64,000 nucleotides of DNA from Shumkonia mesophila (GCF_026163695.1 NZ_JAOTID010000018.1:21186-85185), one strand, 5' to 3'. Positions 52,061-62,698 are shown, numbered from the stretch's first letter. Notes: generated by a model from the sequence alone, not told the origin. Program-made: numbers and translations.

Positions 52061-53050
52061 TTACTTCCCGGCGAGGACGGCTTTTTCGATTTCCTGCTCG
52101 GTGAAGGTGCCATCCTTGACGTAGGCATCCCACACCGGCTTCACCGCGGTCACGAACTTGGCGCGGTTTTCCGGGCTGACCACGTTGACCGTCATGTTCT
52201 TTTTCAGGGTGTCGAGATAGGAGGCTTCCGAAGCCAGCCAGTTTTCGTCGCTCCAGGCCATGGCGGCCTTCGCCGATTTGTCGAACACCGCCTTGAGGTC
52301 GGCCGGCAGCGACTGGTACCACTTCAGGTTGACCATGAACGGATCGGGGTGGATCTGGTAGTCGACGACGGAAAGGTACTTCTGGGCCTCGTAGAACTTC
52401 ATCTCGACGATGTTGGACGGCGGGTTTTCCTGGCCGTCGACGACGCCCATCTTGAGCGCCATGTAGGTTTCCCCATAGGGGATCGACTGCGGGTTGGCGC
52501 CCAGCGCCTGCATGGTCTTGACGATGGTCTCGATCGGCGGCGTGCGGATCTTGAGCCCCGCCGCCTCCTCGGGCACCGTGATCGGCTTCTTGCTGTTGGT
52601 GATCTGGCGGAAGCCGCCGGCCACCCCGGTGATCGGGATGTAATAGCCGTTGGCCTCGGCGTGCTTGCCGATGGCGGCGCCGAAGTCGCTGCGCATGGCC
52701 TTCAGCACCGAGTTGGTGTCCTTGAACAGGAACGGCAGGGTGTAGATCAGGAACTTCTTGTTGGCCTTGGCAAACGCCCCGCCGCGCGTGCCCTGGATGG
52801 TGCCCATCTTGACCATGTCGGTCAACTCGGCCTCGTTGCCCAGCGCGCCGCCGCCGAAGACCTCGACCGCGATGCGCCCGGCGCTGGCCTTCTCAAGGTC
52901 GGCCTTGAACATCTCCATCGACTTGTGGCGCACGCTGGTCGGCGGCTGGGCGTGGCCGAACTTGAAGGTGTAGTCCGCCGCCGAGGCCGGCGCCGCGAGG
53001 GCGAGCCCGAGGACGGATGCGCAGGCGATCTTCAGAAAGCGTATCGACAT
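52061..53050 (-). CDS. TRAP transporter substrate-binding protein (DctP family)
   Basis: 329-residue periplasmic receptor with a signal peptide ending APASAAD (about residue 24). ITVPEEAAGLKIRTPPIETI (about residues 155-175) contains the family Arg, and PYGETYMALKMGVVDGQENP is a DctP hallmark. The ATG at 53050 has a strong GGGAGGT ribosome site. The substrate cannot be read from sequence. Confidence 0.92.
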   Translation of the reverse strand: MSIRFLKIACASVLGLALAAPASAADYTFKFGHAQPPTSVRHKSMEMFKADLEKASAGRIAVEVFGGGALGNEAELTDMVKMGTIQGTRGGAFAKANKKFLIYTLPFLFKDTNSVLKAMRSDFGAAIGKHAEANGYYIPITGVAGGFRQITNSKKPITVPEEAAGLKIRTPPIETIVKTMQALGANPQSIPYGETYMALKMGVVDGQENPPSNIVEMKFYEAQKYLSVVDYQIHPDPFMVNLKWYQSLPADLKAVFDKSAKAAMAWSDENWLASEASYLDTLKKNMTVNVVSPENRAKFVTAVKPVWDAYVKDGTFTEQEIEKAVLAGK

Positions 53051-53602
53051 GGATCTACCTCCCAATTTTTGTCTGTGACGAAAGCGTTGTTTGTCCGGCG
53101 ATGGAACAGCGGGGCTTGCGCAGGCGGTCGGCCTTCGCGGATCGGCTCCACGCATTCGGCCAGGATGTTTTTGAAGGCGCCCCGGTAAAATCGGCAAAGT
53201 CGAAGACCGGCCCGCGCTTTCCCATTTGTTTCAATGTCATTGGCTGCCCCCTTGCCGAACAGCCGGACCGTTTCCTCGTCCGGAGGTCTCGCCGGTTGGC
53301 CATATCCACCAATGTTCCAAATATGGAACCCTGTTCCAATAAGATTACCGTACGGCGTCGTAAACTTCAACGTTATAACATATCTTTTATTGGCGCCTCC
53401 GATGCCTCCTTTGGAAGGGGAGTCCGAGAACCGCTTCCGGCGCCCCTAAGGCTCGCGTTCCGCCGTGGCGCAAATGCATCATGTCTTCAAACAATCACGA
53501 GGCGCCCAAGCCCCGCACCTTGACGGGGCGGGCACCAGAACGCACGTGAAGGTTAACGGGCGGGCGAAAGTCCGCCGACGGCAACGGCAACGGAGTGGAA
53601 GC
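53051..53602. other. 552-base divergent intergenic region
   Basis: Lies between the second TRAP operon (minus) and mgsA (plus). Contains the palindrome at 53314-53329 and a GC-poor stretch near 53340-53400 (AAGATTACCG; CTTCAACGTTATAACATATC). Long frames on both strands lack ribosome sites and homology; no gene was recognised. Confidence 0.5.
53314..53329. promoter_or_regulatory. putative operator palindrome
   Basis: GTTCCA-AATA-TGGAAC, a perfect inverted repeat, followed by a half-site TGTTCCA at 53332-53338. The pattern resembles operators of IclR-type regulators. It is 264 bases upstream of the dctP start, so it could govern that operon. Confidence 0.5.
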
Positions 53603-54070
53603 ATGGACAGGAAAGTCATCGTGCTGGTGGCCCATGACGCCAAGAAGATCGAGCTTTTGAACTGGGTGAAGTACAACGCGCACATCCTGCGCAACCACAC
53701 CCTCTACGCTACCGGGACGACCGGCGGGTTGATCAACCGCGAGTGCCCGGACCTCAATGTCATCCGGCTGCGCAGCGGCCCCCTGGGCGGCGACCAGCAG
53801 GTCGGCGCCATGATCGCCGAGAACAGGGTCGACTTCCTGGTCTTCTTCACCGATCCGATGACGACGCAGCCCCATGACGTCGACGTCAAGGCGCTGACCC
53901 GCCTATCGGTCCTCTACAACCTGCCGATGGCCTGCAACAAGGCGACGGCGGACTACGTCATTTCCAGCCCGCTGGTGTTCGACCCCGATTATCGGCGCGA
54001 GGTGCCCAGCTATTCGACCTACGTCGAGCGTGACATGAAGCGGAACGAGGACGACAGGGTGCCGGCCTGA
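53603..54070 (+). CDS. mgsA: methylglyoxal synthase
   Basis: 155-residue enzyme that converts dihydroxyacetone phosphate to methylglyoxal and phosphate. Motifs: AHDAKK near residue 10, TGTTGGLI near 38, SGPLGGDQQVG with catalytic Asp64, and FFTDPMTTQPHDVDVKAL with Asp84 and His91. Start ATG 53603 follows GGAGTGGAAGC; the longer frame upstream is not supported. Confidence 0.93.
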   Translation: MDRKVIVLVAHDAKKIELLNWVKYNAHILRNHTLYATGTTGGLINRECPDLNVIRLRSGPLGGDQQVGAMIAENRVDFLVFFTDPMTTQPHDVDVKALTRLSVLYNLPMACNKATADYVISSPLVFDPDYRREVPSYSTYVERDMKRNEDDRVPA

Positions 54071-54094
54071 CCGGCGGCTTCGTTCCCAGAAAGC

Positions 54095-54120
54095 AAAAGC
54101 CCCGCCGGCGGGGCGGGGCT
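54095..54120 (-). terminator. intrinsic terminator of peptide gene 5
   Basis: Perfect 9-bp stem AGCCCCGCC (54098-54106) / GGCGGGGCT (54112-54120). On the minus strand the hairpin is followed by TTTT, so it ends transcription from the peptide gene; it may also slow mgsA transcription. Confidence 0.65.
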
Positions 54121-54153
54121 TGGCGTCTTTCGATGGCTTTACGAGCGCGCGGC

Positions 54154-54489
54154 CTAGATCCCGCATCCATAGTGCGATGCGTTGCCGGCAGTCAGCCCGT
54201 CGTCGGCGCCCGGCGGAATGCAGCCGTAGCCCCTGGTGATGTTGCTGCACTGCAGCCCGTCGTCGGCGCAGGAGAAGGGGTTCGTGGTGAAGGACCCGGC
54301 CCGTAACCCGCCGTCGATGCAGGAGAAGGGGTTTGTGGTATAGCGCCCGCCCTGCAATCCGTCGTCGGCTTCCGCGCCGCAACGCTGGACGCCGGCCCCG
54401 GCCGGAGCCGCGACGGCGCCGCCGCTGGCCAGCCATCGGGCCATCATGGCGTTGGTGCCCTCGGCGCGGGCCGTGTCCTGCCTGTTCAT
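54154..54489 (-). CDS. DDGL-repeat Cys peptide 5 (putative RiPP precursor)
   Basis: 111-residue paralogue of the peptides at 41.3-43.2 kb, standing alone about 11 kb away. The leader is AMMARWLASGGAVAAP, and units are DDGLQGGRYTTNPFSC, DGGLRAGSFTTNPFSC (these two share TTNPFSC), DDGLQCSNITRGYGC and DDGLTAGNASHYGC. It has two extra Cys (QRCGAEA and DDGLQC). The ribosome site GGGGAGGA precedes ATG 54489. The first two units look like a recent internal duplication. No modification enzyme is adjacent; mgsA and a TTT operon flank it. Confidence 0.75.
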   Translation of the reverse strand: MNRQDTARAEGTNAMMARWLASGGAVAAPAGAGVQRCGAEADDGLQGGRYTTNPFSCIDGGLRAGSFTTNPFSCADDGLQCSNITRGYGCIPPGADDGLTAGNASHYGCGI

Positions 54490-54579
54490 GACAATGTCCT
54501 CCCCAAAAAGTGCGATCCTGCACCCTTAGACCGCAAGGGTGTGCCGTCAGTGTCGCCGATCACACCTGCCGCGGGAAGA

Positions 54580-56094
54580 CTAATCCGTCTGTTTCCTCCG
54601 AAACAGCCTGCGCAGCGCCGCCGCCGGCCATTTTCCGGCCGGCGTGTTCTGGATGATCGACCACGCGGCGATGGCCAGCAGGACCGCCGAGATCGGGCTT
54701 TCCAGGAAGATCATGAAGCTGCCGTCGCTGATCAGCAGCGACTGGTGCAGGCTGCCGTCCAGCATGTTGCCGAGGATCAGTCCCAGCACCATCGGCGCGG
54801 TGGGAATCTTCAGGCGGTCGAAGATGTAGCCGACGATGCCGAAGATCAGCATCAGGCCGACGTCGAAGACGCTGTTGTTGATGGCGAACGAGCCGATCAC
54901 GCACAGCACGATGATGACCGGCGCGATGATCTTGTTGGGGATCTGCGTGACATAGACGCTGAGCCGGGTGAAGGCGAGGCCGATGCCCAGCAGCGCGAAA
55001 TTGGCGAAGAACACCGCCCAGATCAGGGTGTAGGTGACGCCCGCGTACTCGGTCATCAGGGTGGGGCCGGGCAGGATGCCGTGGACCATCAGCGCGCCCA
55101 TCAGCACGGCGGTCGACGAACTGCCGGGAATGCCGAGCGCGATGGTCGGCACCAGGGCGCCGCCGACGACGGCGTTGTTGGCCGCTTCCGGGGCCGCGAT
55201 GCCGTCGATGAAGCCGGTGCCGAACTTCTCCTTGTGCTTGGAGAACCGCTTGGCCTCGTTGTAGGCGAACCAGCAGGCGGTGTCGCCGCCGGCCCCCGGC
55301 ACCAGGCCGGTCATGACGCCGATGCCGCTGGAGCGCACGATGTTGGGCAGCAGGTGGCGGAACTCGGCCAAGGTCGGCAGCATGCGGTCGGACACCTTGC
55401 TGACCAGCTTGCCCATGTCGGCATCCGACTGGATCAGGCGGATCGCCTGCGGGATCGAGAACAGGCCGATCAGCGCCACCGTGAACGGCACTCCCTCGAA
55501 CAGGTTCATGACCCCATAGGTGAAGCGCGGCGTGCCGGTGGTGACGTCCATGCCGACCATCGCGACCAGCAGGCCGAGCGCGCCGGCGAACAGCCCGCGG
55601 ATGGTCGATCCCTGCGACAGCGAGGCGATGATGGTGATGCCCAGCACCGCCACCGCGAACAGCTCGACGGGGCCGAATTCCAGGACCAGCATGCCCAGCG
55701 TCGGCGCGATGGTCATCAGCGCGATGGCGCTGATGACGCCGCCGATGAAAGAGGCGGTCAGCGACACGCCCAAGGCCTTGCCGGCCTTGCCGGCCATCGC
55801 CAGCGGATAGCCGTCGACGACGGTGGCCGCCGCCGCTGGCGTGCCCGGGGTGCGCAGCAGGATCGCGGCGATCGAACCGCCATACATGGCGGCGAGGTAA
55901 AGCGAGGCCAGCATGCTGATGCCGGTTTCGGGCGCCAGGCCGAAGGTGAGAGGCAGCAGCAGGGCGATGGCCATCGTTGCCGACAGCCCCGGCATGGCGC
56001 CGACGAACAGGCCCAGGACGGTGCCCACCAGAATGGCCAGGATGTTCGGCAGCAGCAGGACGTTGTTCAGCCCAAGAAGGATATTGTCGATCAT
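54580..56094 (-). CDS. TTT transporter large membrane subunit (TctA family)
   Basis: 504-residue polytopic permease with LFVGAMPGLSATMAIALLLP, LLRTPGTPAAAATVVDGYPL and TIALGIPGSSSTAVLMGALM. It is the last gene of a tctC-tctB-tctA order on the minus strand and overlaps tctB by 4 bases. Its substrate differs or is unknown relative to the sulfatase-linked TTT system. Confidence 0.93.
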   Translation of the reverse strand: MIDNILLGLNNVLLLPNILAILVGTVLGLFVGAMPGLSATMAIALLLPLTFGLAPETGISMLASLYLAAMYGGSIAAILLRTPGTPAAAATVVDGYPLAMAGKAGKALGVSLTASFIGGVISAIALMTIAPTLGMLVLEFGPVELFAVAVLGITIIASLSQGSTIRGLFAGALGLLVAMVGMDVTTGTPRFTYGVMNLFEGVPFTVALIGLFSIPQAIRLIQSDADMGKLVSKVSDRMLPTLAEFRHLLPNIVRSSGIGVMTGLVPGAGGDTACWFAYNEAKRFSKHKEKFGTGFIDGIAAPEAANNAVVGGALVPTIALGIPGSSSTAVLMGALMVHGILPGPTLMTEYAGVTYTLIWAVFFANFALLGIGLAFTRLSVYVTQIPNKIIAPVIIVLCVIGSFAINNSVFDVGLMLIFGIVGYIFDRLKIPTAPMVLGLILGNMLDGSLHQSLLISDGSFMIFLESPISAVLLAIAAWSIIQNTPAGKWPAAALRRLFRRKQTD

Positions 56095-56555
56095 TCCATG
56101 ATCCCCATCGGTACCGGCAGGTCGAGCAGCAGGATAAAGATGAAATAGACGAAAACGGGCGCCACGGCGGCGATGACGGCGGCGACCCACAATCGGCAGG
56201 CTCGGAGGTAGAGCAGCGTGCCCAACAGGAACAAGGGCGTGACGATGAAGTAGCCCAGCGGTTCCAGCAACACGACGTAGAGCACCACGGCGCCCAGGAA
56301 AATGCCGATGCGGGAGATGATGGCGCCTTGGAAGAAGGGGACAAGGAGCGGCACCGTCAGTTCATCGAGCGGTTGTCCGGCGGCCTTCCGGCGCTTGTGG
56401 ACGGCGTAGTCGATCAGCATGGCGGCCGCCAGGATGAAAACCAGGGCGACCAGCAGGCGCGGCATCTGATAGGCGGCCGGCTGCATCGACAGGGACGATA
56501 TGAAAAACAGCGTGGCCAACCCGCAGGTGGCCGCCGCGACAAGAACGTAGGGCAT
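56091..56555 (-). CDS. TTT transporter small membrane subunit (TctB family)
   Basis: 154-residue four-helix protein (helices about residues 5-22, 35-52, 82-100 and 125-145) typical of TctB, with PRLLVALVFILAAAMLIDYA. It is translationally coupled to tctA. Confidence 0.83.
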   Translation of the reverse strand: MPYVLVAAATCGLATLFFISSLSMQPAAYQMPRLLVALVFILAAAMLIDYAVHKRRKAAGQPLDELTVPLLVPFFQGAIISRIGIFLGAVVLYVVLLEPLGYFIVTPLFLLGTLLYLRACRLWVAAVIAAVAPVFVYFIFILLLDLPVPMGIME

Positions 56556-56597
56556 GGAACAACTCCGCTTTCCCGGACCTGCAGAGCAAATCCCGTT

Positions 56598-56627
56598 GGG
56601 GCCGGCCCCGCGGTGGAGGCCGGCCCC
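56598..56627 (-). promoter_or_regulatory. stem-loop between tctC and tctB
   Basis: Perfect 10-bp stem GGGGCCGGCC (56598-56607) / GGCCGGCCCC (56618-56627). It occupies the same place as the hairpin in the first TTT operon (13270-13295). Confidence 0.6.
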
Positions 56628-56645
56628 GCTGGCAACCGGGAGATC

Positions 56646-57629
56646 TTACTTCTTTTCGTTCTTTTTGACTTCCTCGACGATCGGACGATAGACGTCTTCC
56701 ATCGAGTAGATCAGCTTCTTGTAGTCGTCGCCGATGATCGCTTCGATGTCCTGGGTCTGGCGCTCGGCCTCGGCCAGGAAGGCCGGGTCGCTCAATACCT
56801 TCTTGAAGGCGTTGACCAGGGCGTCGCGCTTTTCCTTGGGAATGCCGGCCGGCGCGCTGAAGCCGCGCGAGGAGCCGTTCACCAGGTTGTAGCCCAGTTC
56901 CTTCATGGTCGGGACGTCGGGCAGCTTCGGATGGCGCTTCTCCGAGAAGATGGCCAGGGCGCGCAGGTTGCTCGCTTTGAGCTGGGCGTACACGATGCCC
57001 AGGTTGTTGGCGCTGGCGTCGATCTTGTCGCCCATGGCGGCGGTGGCCGACGGGCCGTCGCCGCTGAACGGCACCATCTTGAACTTGGCACCGGTCAATT
57101 GTCCCAGGAAGATGGTGGAGAAGAAGTCGTCGCCGCCGACGCCCGAGTTGCCGATGGTGATCTTGTCGGGGGCGGCTTTGGCGGCGGCCAGGAAGTCCTG
57201 GAAGGTCTTGTAGGGGCTGTTCGGGCCGACCACCAGGATGCCGGGGTCGGTCACCACGTTGGCGATCGGTTCCAACTGCTTGACGTTGTACTTGATCTCG
57301 TCGTTCAGCAGGTAGTTGGACACGATCATCGGCGAGTTGGTGATGCTGATCGTGTAGCCGTCGTTCTTCGTGGCGTTGCCGAGCTTCGCCCAGGCGATGG
57401 CGCCGGCGGCGCCGGGAATGTATTCGTTGACGAAGGTGACGTTCATTTCCTTGGTCAGGAACGGCAACACCAGCTGCGCCAGCGCATCGGAACCGCCGCC
57501 GGGCTTGAAGCCCTGCAGGATCTTGATCTTGTCGCCGGGCTTGTACGCTTCCGCGTTCGCCGTGCCGGCGATCGCCGCGCCCGCCATCAGGGCGGCCGCA
57601 AAGACACTCAGGACCTTTGTCCTAGTCAT
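56646..57629 (-). CDS. TTT transporter substrate-binding protein (TctC/Bug family)
   Basis: 327-residue receptor with a signal peptide ending GTANAEAY (about residue 27) and family segments ILQGFKPGGGSDALAQLV, VNEYIPGAAGAIAWAKLG and KRHPKLPDVPTMKELGYNL. It is the first gene of the second TTT operon. ATG 57629 has a GGAG ribosome site about 8 bases upstream. Confidence 0.9.
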   Translation of the reverse strand: MTRTKVLSVFAAALMAGAAIAGTANAEAYKPGDKIKILQGFKPGGGSDALAQLVLPFLTKEMNVTFVNEYIPGAAGAIAWAKLGNATKNDGYTISITNSPMIVSNYLLNDEIKYNVKQLEPIANVVTDPGILVVGPNSPYKTFQDFLAAAKAAPDKITIGNSGVGGDDFFSTIFLGQLTGAKFKMVPFSGDGPSATAAMGDKIDASANNLGIVYAQLKASNLRALAIFSEKRHPKLPDVPTMKELGYNLVNGSSRGFSAPAGIPKEKRDALVNAFKKVLSDPAFLAEAERQTQDIEAIIGDDYKKLIYSMEDVYRPIVEEVKKNEKK

Positions 57630-57744
57630 GGGGAAGTTCTCCAGTTGGATTCTATTTTTTGTCCTCGTCGAAAGGGACGCTGGAGTTTGGGATGAGGGAC
57701 TTTCCCTGTCAACAAAATTGTCAACAATGCGAGGCTCTGGGGGG

Positions 57745-57788
57745 AGGGAAGAAAGACGTGGGTGGCCGCAACGAGTGCGGCCATGACC
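57745..57788. repeat. short palindrome of the ACGTGGATGGCCG family
   Basis: AGGGAAGAAAGACGTGGGTG then GGCCGCAACGAGTGCGGCC: one unit of the element seen at 41229-41334. It lies in the 275-base gap between tctC and the coiled-coil gene. Confidence 0.65.
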
Positions 57789-57904
57789 CCGCCGGGGGGG
57801 GGCGGACACCACCCCTTTCCCGCCAAGTCCGGGGACGGTATGACGAGAGGAGAAAGCGATCGGACAGATGGCCGCGTCCGGGGCCGACCCGAGGCGCGAA
57901 TTTC

Positions 57905-58552
57905 CTATGCCACGACGTCGAGGTCGTTGGCGGCGAGCGCCATGTCGCTGCCGGCCACCACATCGATTGCCGCGTCGGGAACCCCCGTGCGGCGCTGGAG
58001 GTCGGCCATCGCCTTGTCTTCGGGGCTGCCGGGATGGGCCGCCGTGCGGGCGATGGCAATGATCTTGCGCGCGGTCTGCACGAGGGCGTCGATGGCGGGG
58101 GCGAAACCGACTTCCGGCACCGGCGGGAGGGAGTCCGCCGGCGCGGACGATGCCGCGGCGGGCGTTTCCGCCTCCTGGCCCCGCATGCGCTTGAGTGCGC
58201 GGGCCACCTTGGCCGCCTCCTCGGCGGCCCGGAGCGCGCCCTTGGCGTCGCGGCGCAATGCGTTGACCGCGGCGGCCAGCTTCAGCGCCTTCAGCTTGGC
58301 GCGCGCCAGTTCGAGCTTGGCCGCCTTGAAGGCCGAGGCGTTGGCCTTGGCGCCTTCCTTGAACTGGAGGATCAGGGTATCGGCTTCCGCCCGCGCGGCA
58401 TCGAGGGCCCGCTTCAGACGCTCGACGTCGAACGCCGGAACGACCCGGACGCCGTCGGATGCGGAGGCTGCAACGGTGGGAAGGGAAGACGCGGGCACGG
58501 CCTCGACAATCCGGGCCGCGGACGGCGTTCTCGCCGCGATAGGGCCGAGCAT
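57905..58552 (-). CDS. coiled-coil protein of unknown function
   Basis: 215-residue alanine-, lysine- and arginine-rich protein. Residues about 45-135 form a long helix/coiled coil (LKRALDAARAEADTLILQFK, KANASAFKAAKLELARAKLK), and the C-terminus ends AANDLDVVA. There is no signal peptide or membrane segment. ATG 58552 follows GGGAG. It resembles no known family. Confidence 0.65.
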   Translation of the reverse strand: MLGPIAARTPSAARIVEAVPASSLPTVAASASDGVRVVPAFDVERLKRALDAARAEADTLILQFKEGAKANASAFKAAKLELARAKLKALKLAAAVNALRRDAKGALRAAEEAAKVARALKRMRGQEAETPAAASSAPADSLPPVPEVGFAPAIDALVQTARKIIAIARTAAHPGSPEDKAMADLQRRTGVPDAAIDVVAGSDMALAANDLDVVA

Positions 58553-58642
58553 GGGTTTCTCCCACAAGCCAAAAGACCCGCGATCCTAGCAGAATAGGCC
58601 GTTTGGCACAACTGATGGCCGTGGAGCCACCGGTTCGCCCGT

Positions 58643-60247
<1,605 letters not shown>

Positions 60248-60376
60248 GGGCGGGGATACGGGATTCCGTCTTCCTGAAAAAAAGCCGTCGGTGCCGCGAG
60301 AGGCGACCCCATACGCTGAAAGGGCGCCGGGGTCAACGTTTTGGCTCCGGCGACACACCCCCACCCGGGCCCGCGC

Positions 60377-62275
60377 TCAGCCGCCCGCCAGTTCCTTGTC
60401 CTCGACGATGCGCAGCGCCGGCAGGTCGCTCAGCGTCGTGATGATCGGCGAGCGGTCGACCCGGACCCCGGCCCCGGCATAGGTGCCGGCCGCCGAGAAG
60501 GTGCTGACCTGCACGTGCAGGCCGTCGATCACCGGCAGCCTGAACAGCTGCTGGTAGATCTGGTCGCGGTCGTCGAACTGGCCAACGGTCTCGCCGATCA
60601 GGTCGTTGTTATGATCGTAAATGCAGATGTTGTGCCCGCAGCGCCCGACGATCGGCTTGGCGACGTAGCCGTTGCGCGCCAGGTCGCCGGTCAGCGCGAA
60701 CTGGGTGTCCAGCAGGTACGGGTGGTTGGGATAGAGCATCGCGAGGATCGGCAGGATGGCCTTGTTGCTGGGGATCAGGGTCCACAGCGGCTCGTAGACC
60801 ATGACGTCGGGGCGCAGCAGCACGTCGATCAGGCGGGGCGCCGTGGCCCGCCTGTCGATGGTCTTGTGCAGGCGCAGGTTCTCGGCCTCGGCGTCGCACT
60901 CGGCCCGCAACTGGTCGATGGCGGTTTCCCAGGCCCAGGTCTTCCACACGGTGTCGATGCGCACGCCGTCTTCGTCCACCACGCACCCCTGATCGTCCCA
61001 GCCGAGGCCCGACAGACCCCGGATGACCTTGCACGAAAGGCCGGCCGCCTCGATGGCCGCCTTCATGTAACGGGCGTGGTAAATCTCCTCGGGGTCGCGG
61101 TCCCGCATGATGTGGAGCGTGCCCTTGACGCCGACCTTCTGCCAGGCGCCGACGAGATCTTCGAACAGGTCCTCGCCGGCGTCGTGGCCGACCGTGCAGC
61201 CGAAATGATCCGCCCACTTGCCCTGCACGAGGCCGCATTCCATGTGGCAGGCAGCCGAATCGCAATTGTATTCGTAGGCCTTCACCCCCTGCTCGGAGAC
61301 CGCGAAGTCGAACCGCCCGGTGATCATCTGGTTGCGACGGTTTTCCCACGACTGGCGGATGCGCGGCCACAGCACCGGCGGCAGGTTGAACTTGCGAAGG
61401 AGGTCGTCATCCTGGAGCGCGTACTGGGTGGCCCGCATGAACATGGCGTGCAACTCGTTGGTGGCGCGCCTGAGTTCCTTCTTAGCCGTCTCGCCCATGA
61501 CGAAATACTTGGTACGGTCGCCGTCGTCGCGGACCAGCTTGGCGCCGCCCATCATCTCCAGATAGGCCGCTTCAGGCGGATTCGAGGCATCCAGCCAGCA
61601 GGCGTCGGCCCGCCCATCGTCGGGCACCTCGCGAAGCTCCAGATTGAACAGCCTGGGATCGACCTCGACGAGCGGCTCGGCGAAGGCGTCGTCGGCGGTC
61701 TGCATCACCCAGCCCAGGATCTGGGCGTCGCTGTAGGAACAGTCGATCCAATAGCCGCCGTCCTGGGTGACGGTGACGCGAAGCTCGCGCGAATAGGTCT
61801 GGCCTTCCGGCCAAACGCTGTTCTCGACGTTCTGCTCGATGCAGCGGATGCGATCCTTGAAGACCTCGCTGACGATGGCGACGTGGCCGGTGATGTCGAA
61901 CTCGCCGCCTTCGTCCCAGATCAGCAGGCAGCCCGGCTCGGGCCAGCGCCGGGCGCCGTTGCGGAAGGATCGCAGCGGCAGGCGCGTGCCGTCGGCCACG
62001 ACGCGCACCGAGTGCAGGCGGAAAATGTCGTAGGCCATGGGGACGTCGTCGAAGACGTAACCCTTGCTGAGATAGAGCCAGCGGCGGGCGAACTCGACGC
62101 ACTGCCACTTGTAGCCCATGAACAGGCCGTCGACGTAGCTGTGGTAGGCCTGCCGGTTGGGAAGCTCGGCCTTGTCGGCCGAGGCGTAGTCGGACGAATA
62201 GACCGGCACCTCCCCGGGGCCGACGCCAAGAAGCGAACCGAACTTGGCCGGCTGGGGCTTGGGATCTGTCTTCAT
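60377..62275 (-). CDS. gsp: bifunctional glutathionylspermidine synthetase/amidase
   Basis: 632-residue two-domain enzyme. The N-terminal CHAP amidase has catalytic Cys59 in GYKWQCVEFARRW (the same position as in E. coli Gsp) and a His in DITGHVAIVSEV. The C-terminal ATP-grasp synthetase has GRFDFAVSEQGVKAYEYNCD, DVMVYEPLWTLIPSNKAILP and GYVAKPIVGRCGHN. It makes and hydrolyses glutathionylspermidine, linking polyamine and thiol pools under oxidative stress. ATG 62275. Confidence 0.93.
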   Translation of the reverse strand: MKTDPKPQPAKFGSLLGVGPGEVPVYSSDYASADKAELPNRQAYHSYVDGLFMGYKWQCVEFARRWLYLSKGYVFDDVPMAYDIFRLHSVRVVADGTRLPLRSFRNGARRWPEPGCLLIWDEGGEFDITGHVAIVSEVFKDRIRCIEQNVENSVWPEGQTYSRELRVTVTQDGGYWIDCSYSDAQILGWVMQTADDAFAEPLVEVDPRLFNLELREVPDDGRADACWLDASNPPEAAYLEMMGGAKLVRDDGDRTKYFVMGETAKKELRRATNELHAMFMRATQYALQDDDLLRKFNLPPVLWPRIRQSWENRRNQMITGRFDFAVSEQGVKAYEYNCDSAACHMECGLVQGKWADHFGCTVGHDAGEDLFEDLVGAWQKVGVKGTLHIMRDRDPEEIYHARYMKAAIEAAGLSCKVIRGLSGLGWDDQGCVVDEDGVRIDTVWKTWAWETAIDQLRAECDAEAENLRLHKTIDRRATAPRLIDVLLRPDVMVYEPLWTLIPSNKAILPILAMLYPNHPYLLDTQFALTGDLARNGYVAKPIVGRCGHNICIYDHNNDLIGETVGQFDDRDQIYQQLFRLPVIDGLHVQVSTFSAAGTYAGAGVRVDRSPIITTLSDLPALRIVEDKELAGG

Positions 62276-62359
62276 GGGAGCAGGGATTCTTCTTCGGACA
62301 AGGTGCCCCTTATGTAGAGGGGCCGGCGCCCGGTGGAAAGGGGGGATGTGGACGATCGG

Positions 62360-62410
62360 GCCGCCGCACCCCCACCCCAGCCCTCCCCCATCGAGGGGGA
62401 GGGGGCAGAA
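62360..62410. repeat. palindromic repeat (CCCTCCCC family, copy E)
   Basis: CACCCCCACCCCAGCCCTCC then CCCATCGAGGGGGAGGGGGC, the same unit as at 3050, 5700 and 34560. Confidence 0.6.
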
Positions 62411-62439
62411 GGCGAGGCGGCACGTCACTTCCTGTAGCG

Positions 62440-62479
62440 TGACACTTGATTCTGGAGTCGTTGACACTTGAATCTGGAG
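62440..62479. repeat. tandem 22-bp direct repeat
   Basis: TGACACTTGATTCTGGAG (62440-62457) and TGACACTTGAATCTGGAG (62462-62479), one mismatch in 18 bases. It lies just beyond a small gene's stop, next to the possible prophage region, so it might be an attachment or transposon-end remnant. Confidence 0.7.
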
Positions 62480-62493
62480 CAAAAAAGACGCGC

Positions 62494-62694
62494 TCAGTTG
62501 ACGATCCTGACCTCACTCGGGCCGGTCATCTTTTCGACGCATCTGGCGAAGACGTAGGGTAGCACTGCGAACGCGATTCCGATGGCCGCGGCGGCGGCCT
62601 GCTGGGGCGCCCCTTTTGCCCCGAGCAGGGCCTCGATCAGGAAGAAGGTTCCCACCAGCGAGCCCAGCAGCGCCATCGCGTAACAGAACTTCAT
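62494..62694 (-). CDS. small membrane protein of unknown function
   Basis: 66-residue protein with two hydrophobic helices (about residues 5-24 and 34-52) and a short charged tail. ATG 62694 follows GGGGGATAGGG. It overlaps no other gene and is 4 bases from the methylase gene, so the two are probably co-transcribed. The function is not evident; small phage-borne membrane proteins are one possibility. Confidence 0.55.
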   Translation of the reverse strand: MKFCYAMALLGSLVGTFFLIEALLGAKGAPQQAAAAAIGIAFAVLPYVFARCVEKMTGPSEVRIVN

Positions 62695-62698
62695 TGCC

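Noticed and set aside
53032..53523. Several 90-170-codon frames in the dctP-mgsA gap
   Set aside because: They lie on both strands across the AT-rich operator region with no ribosome site or protein-like composition.
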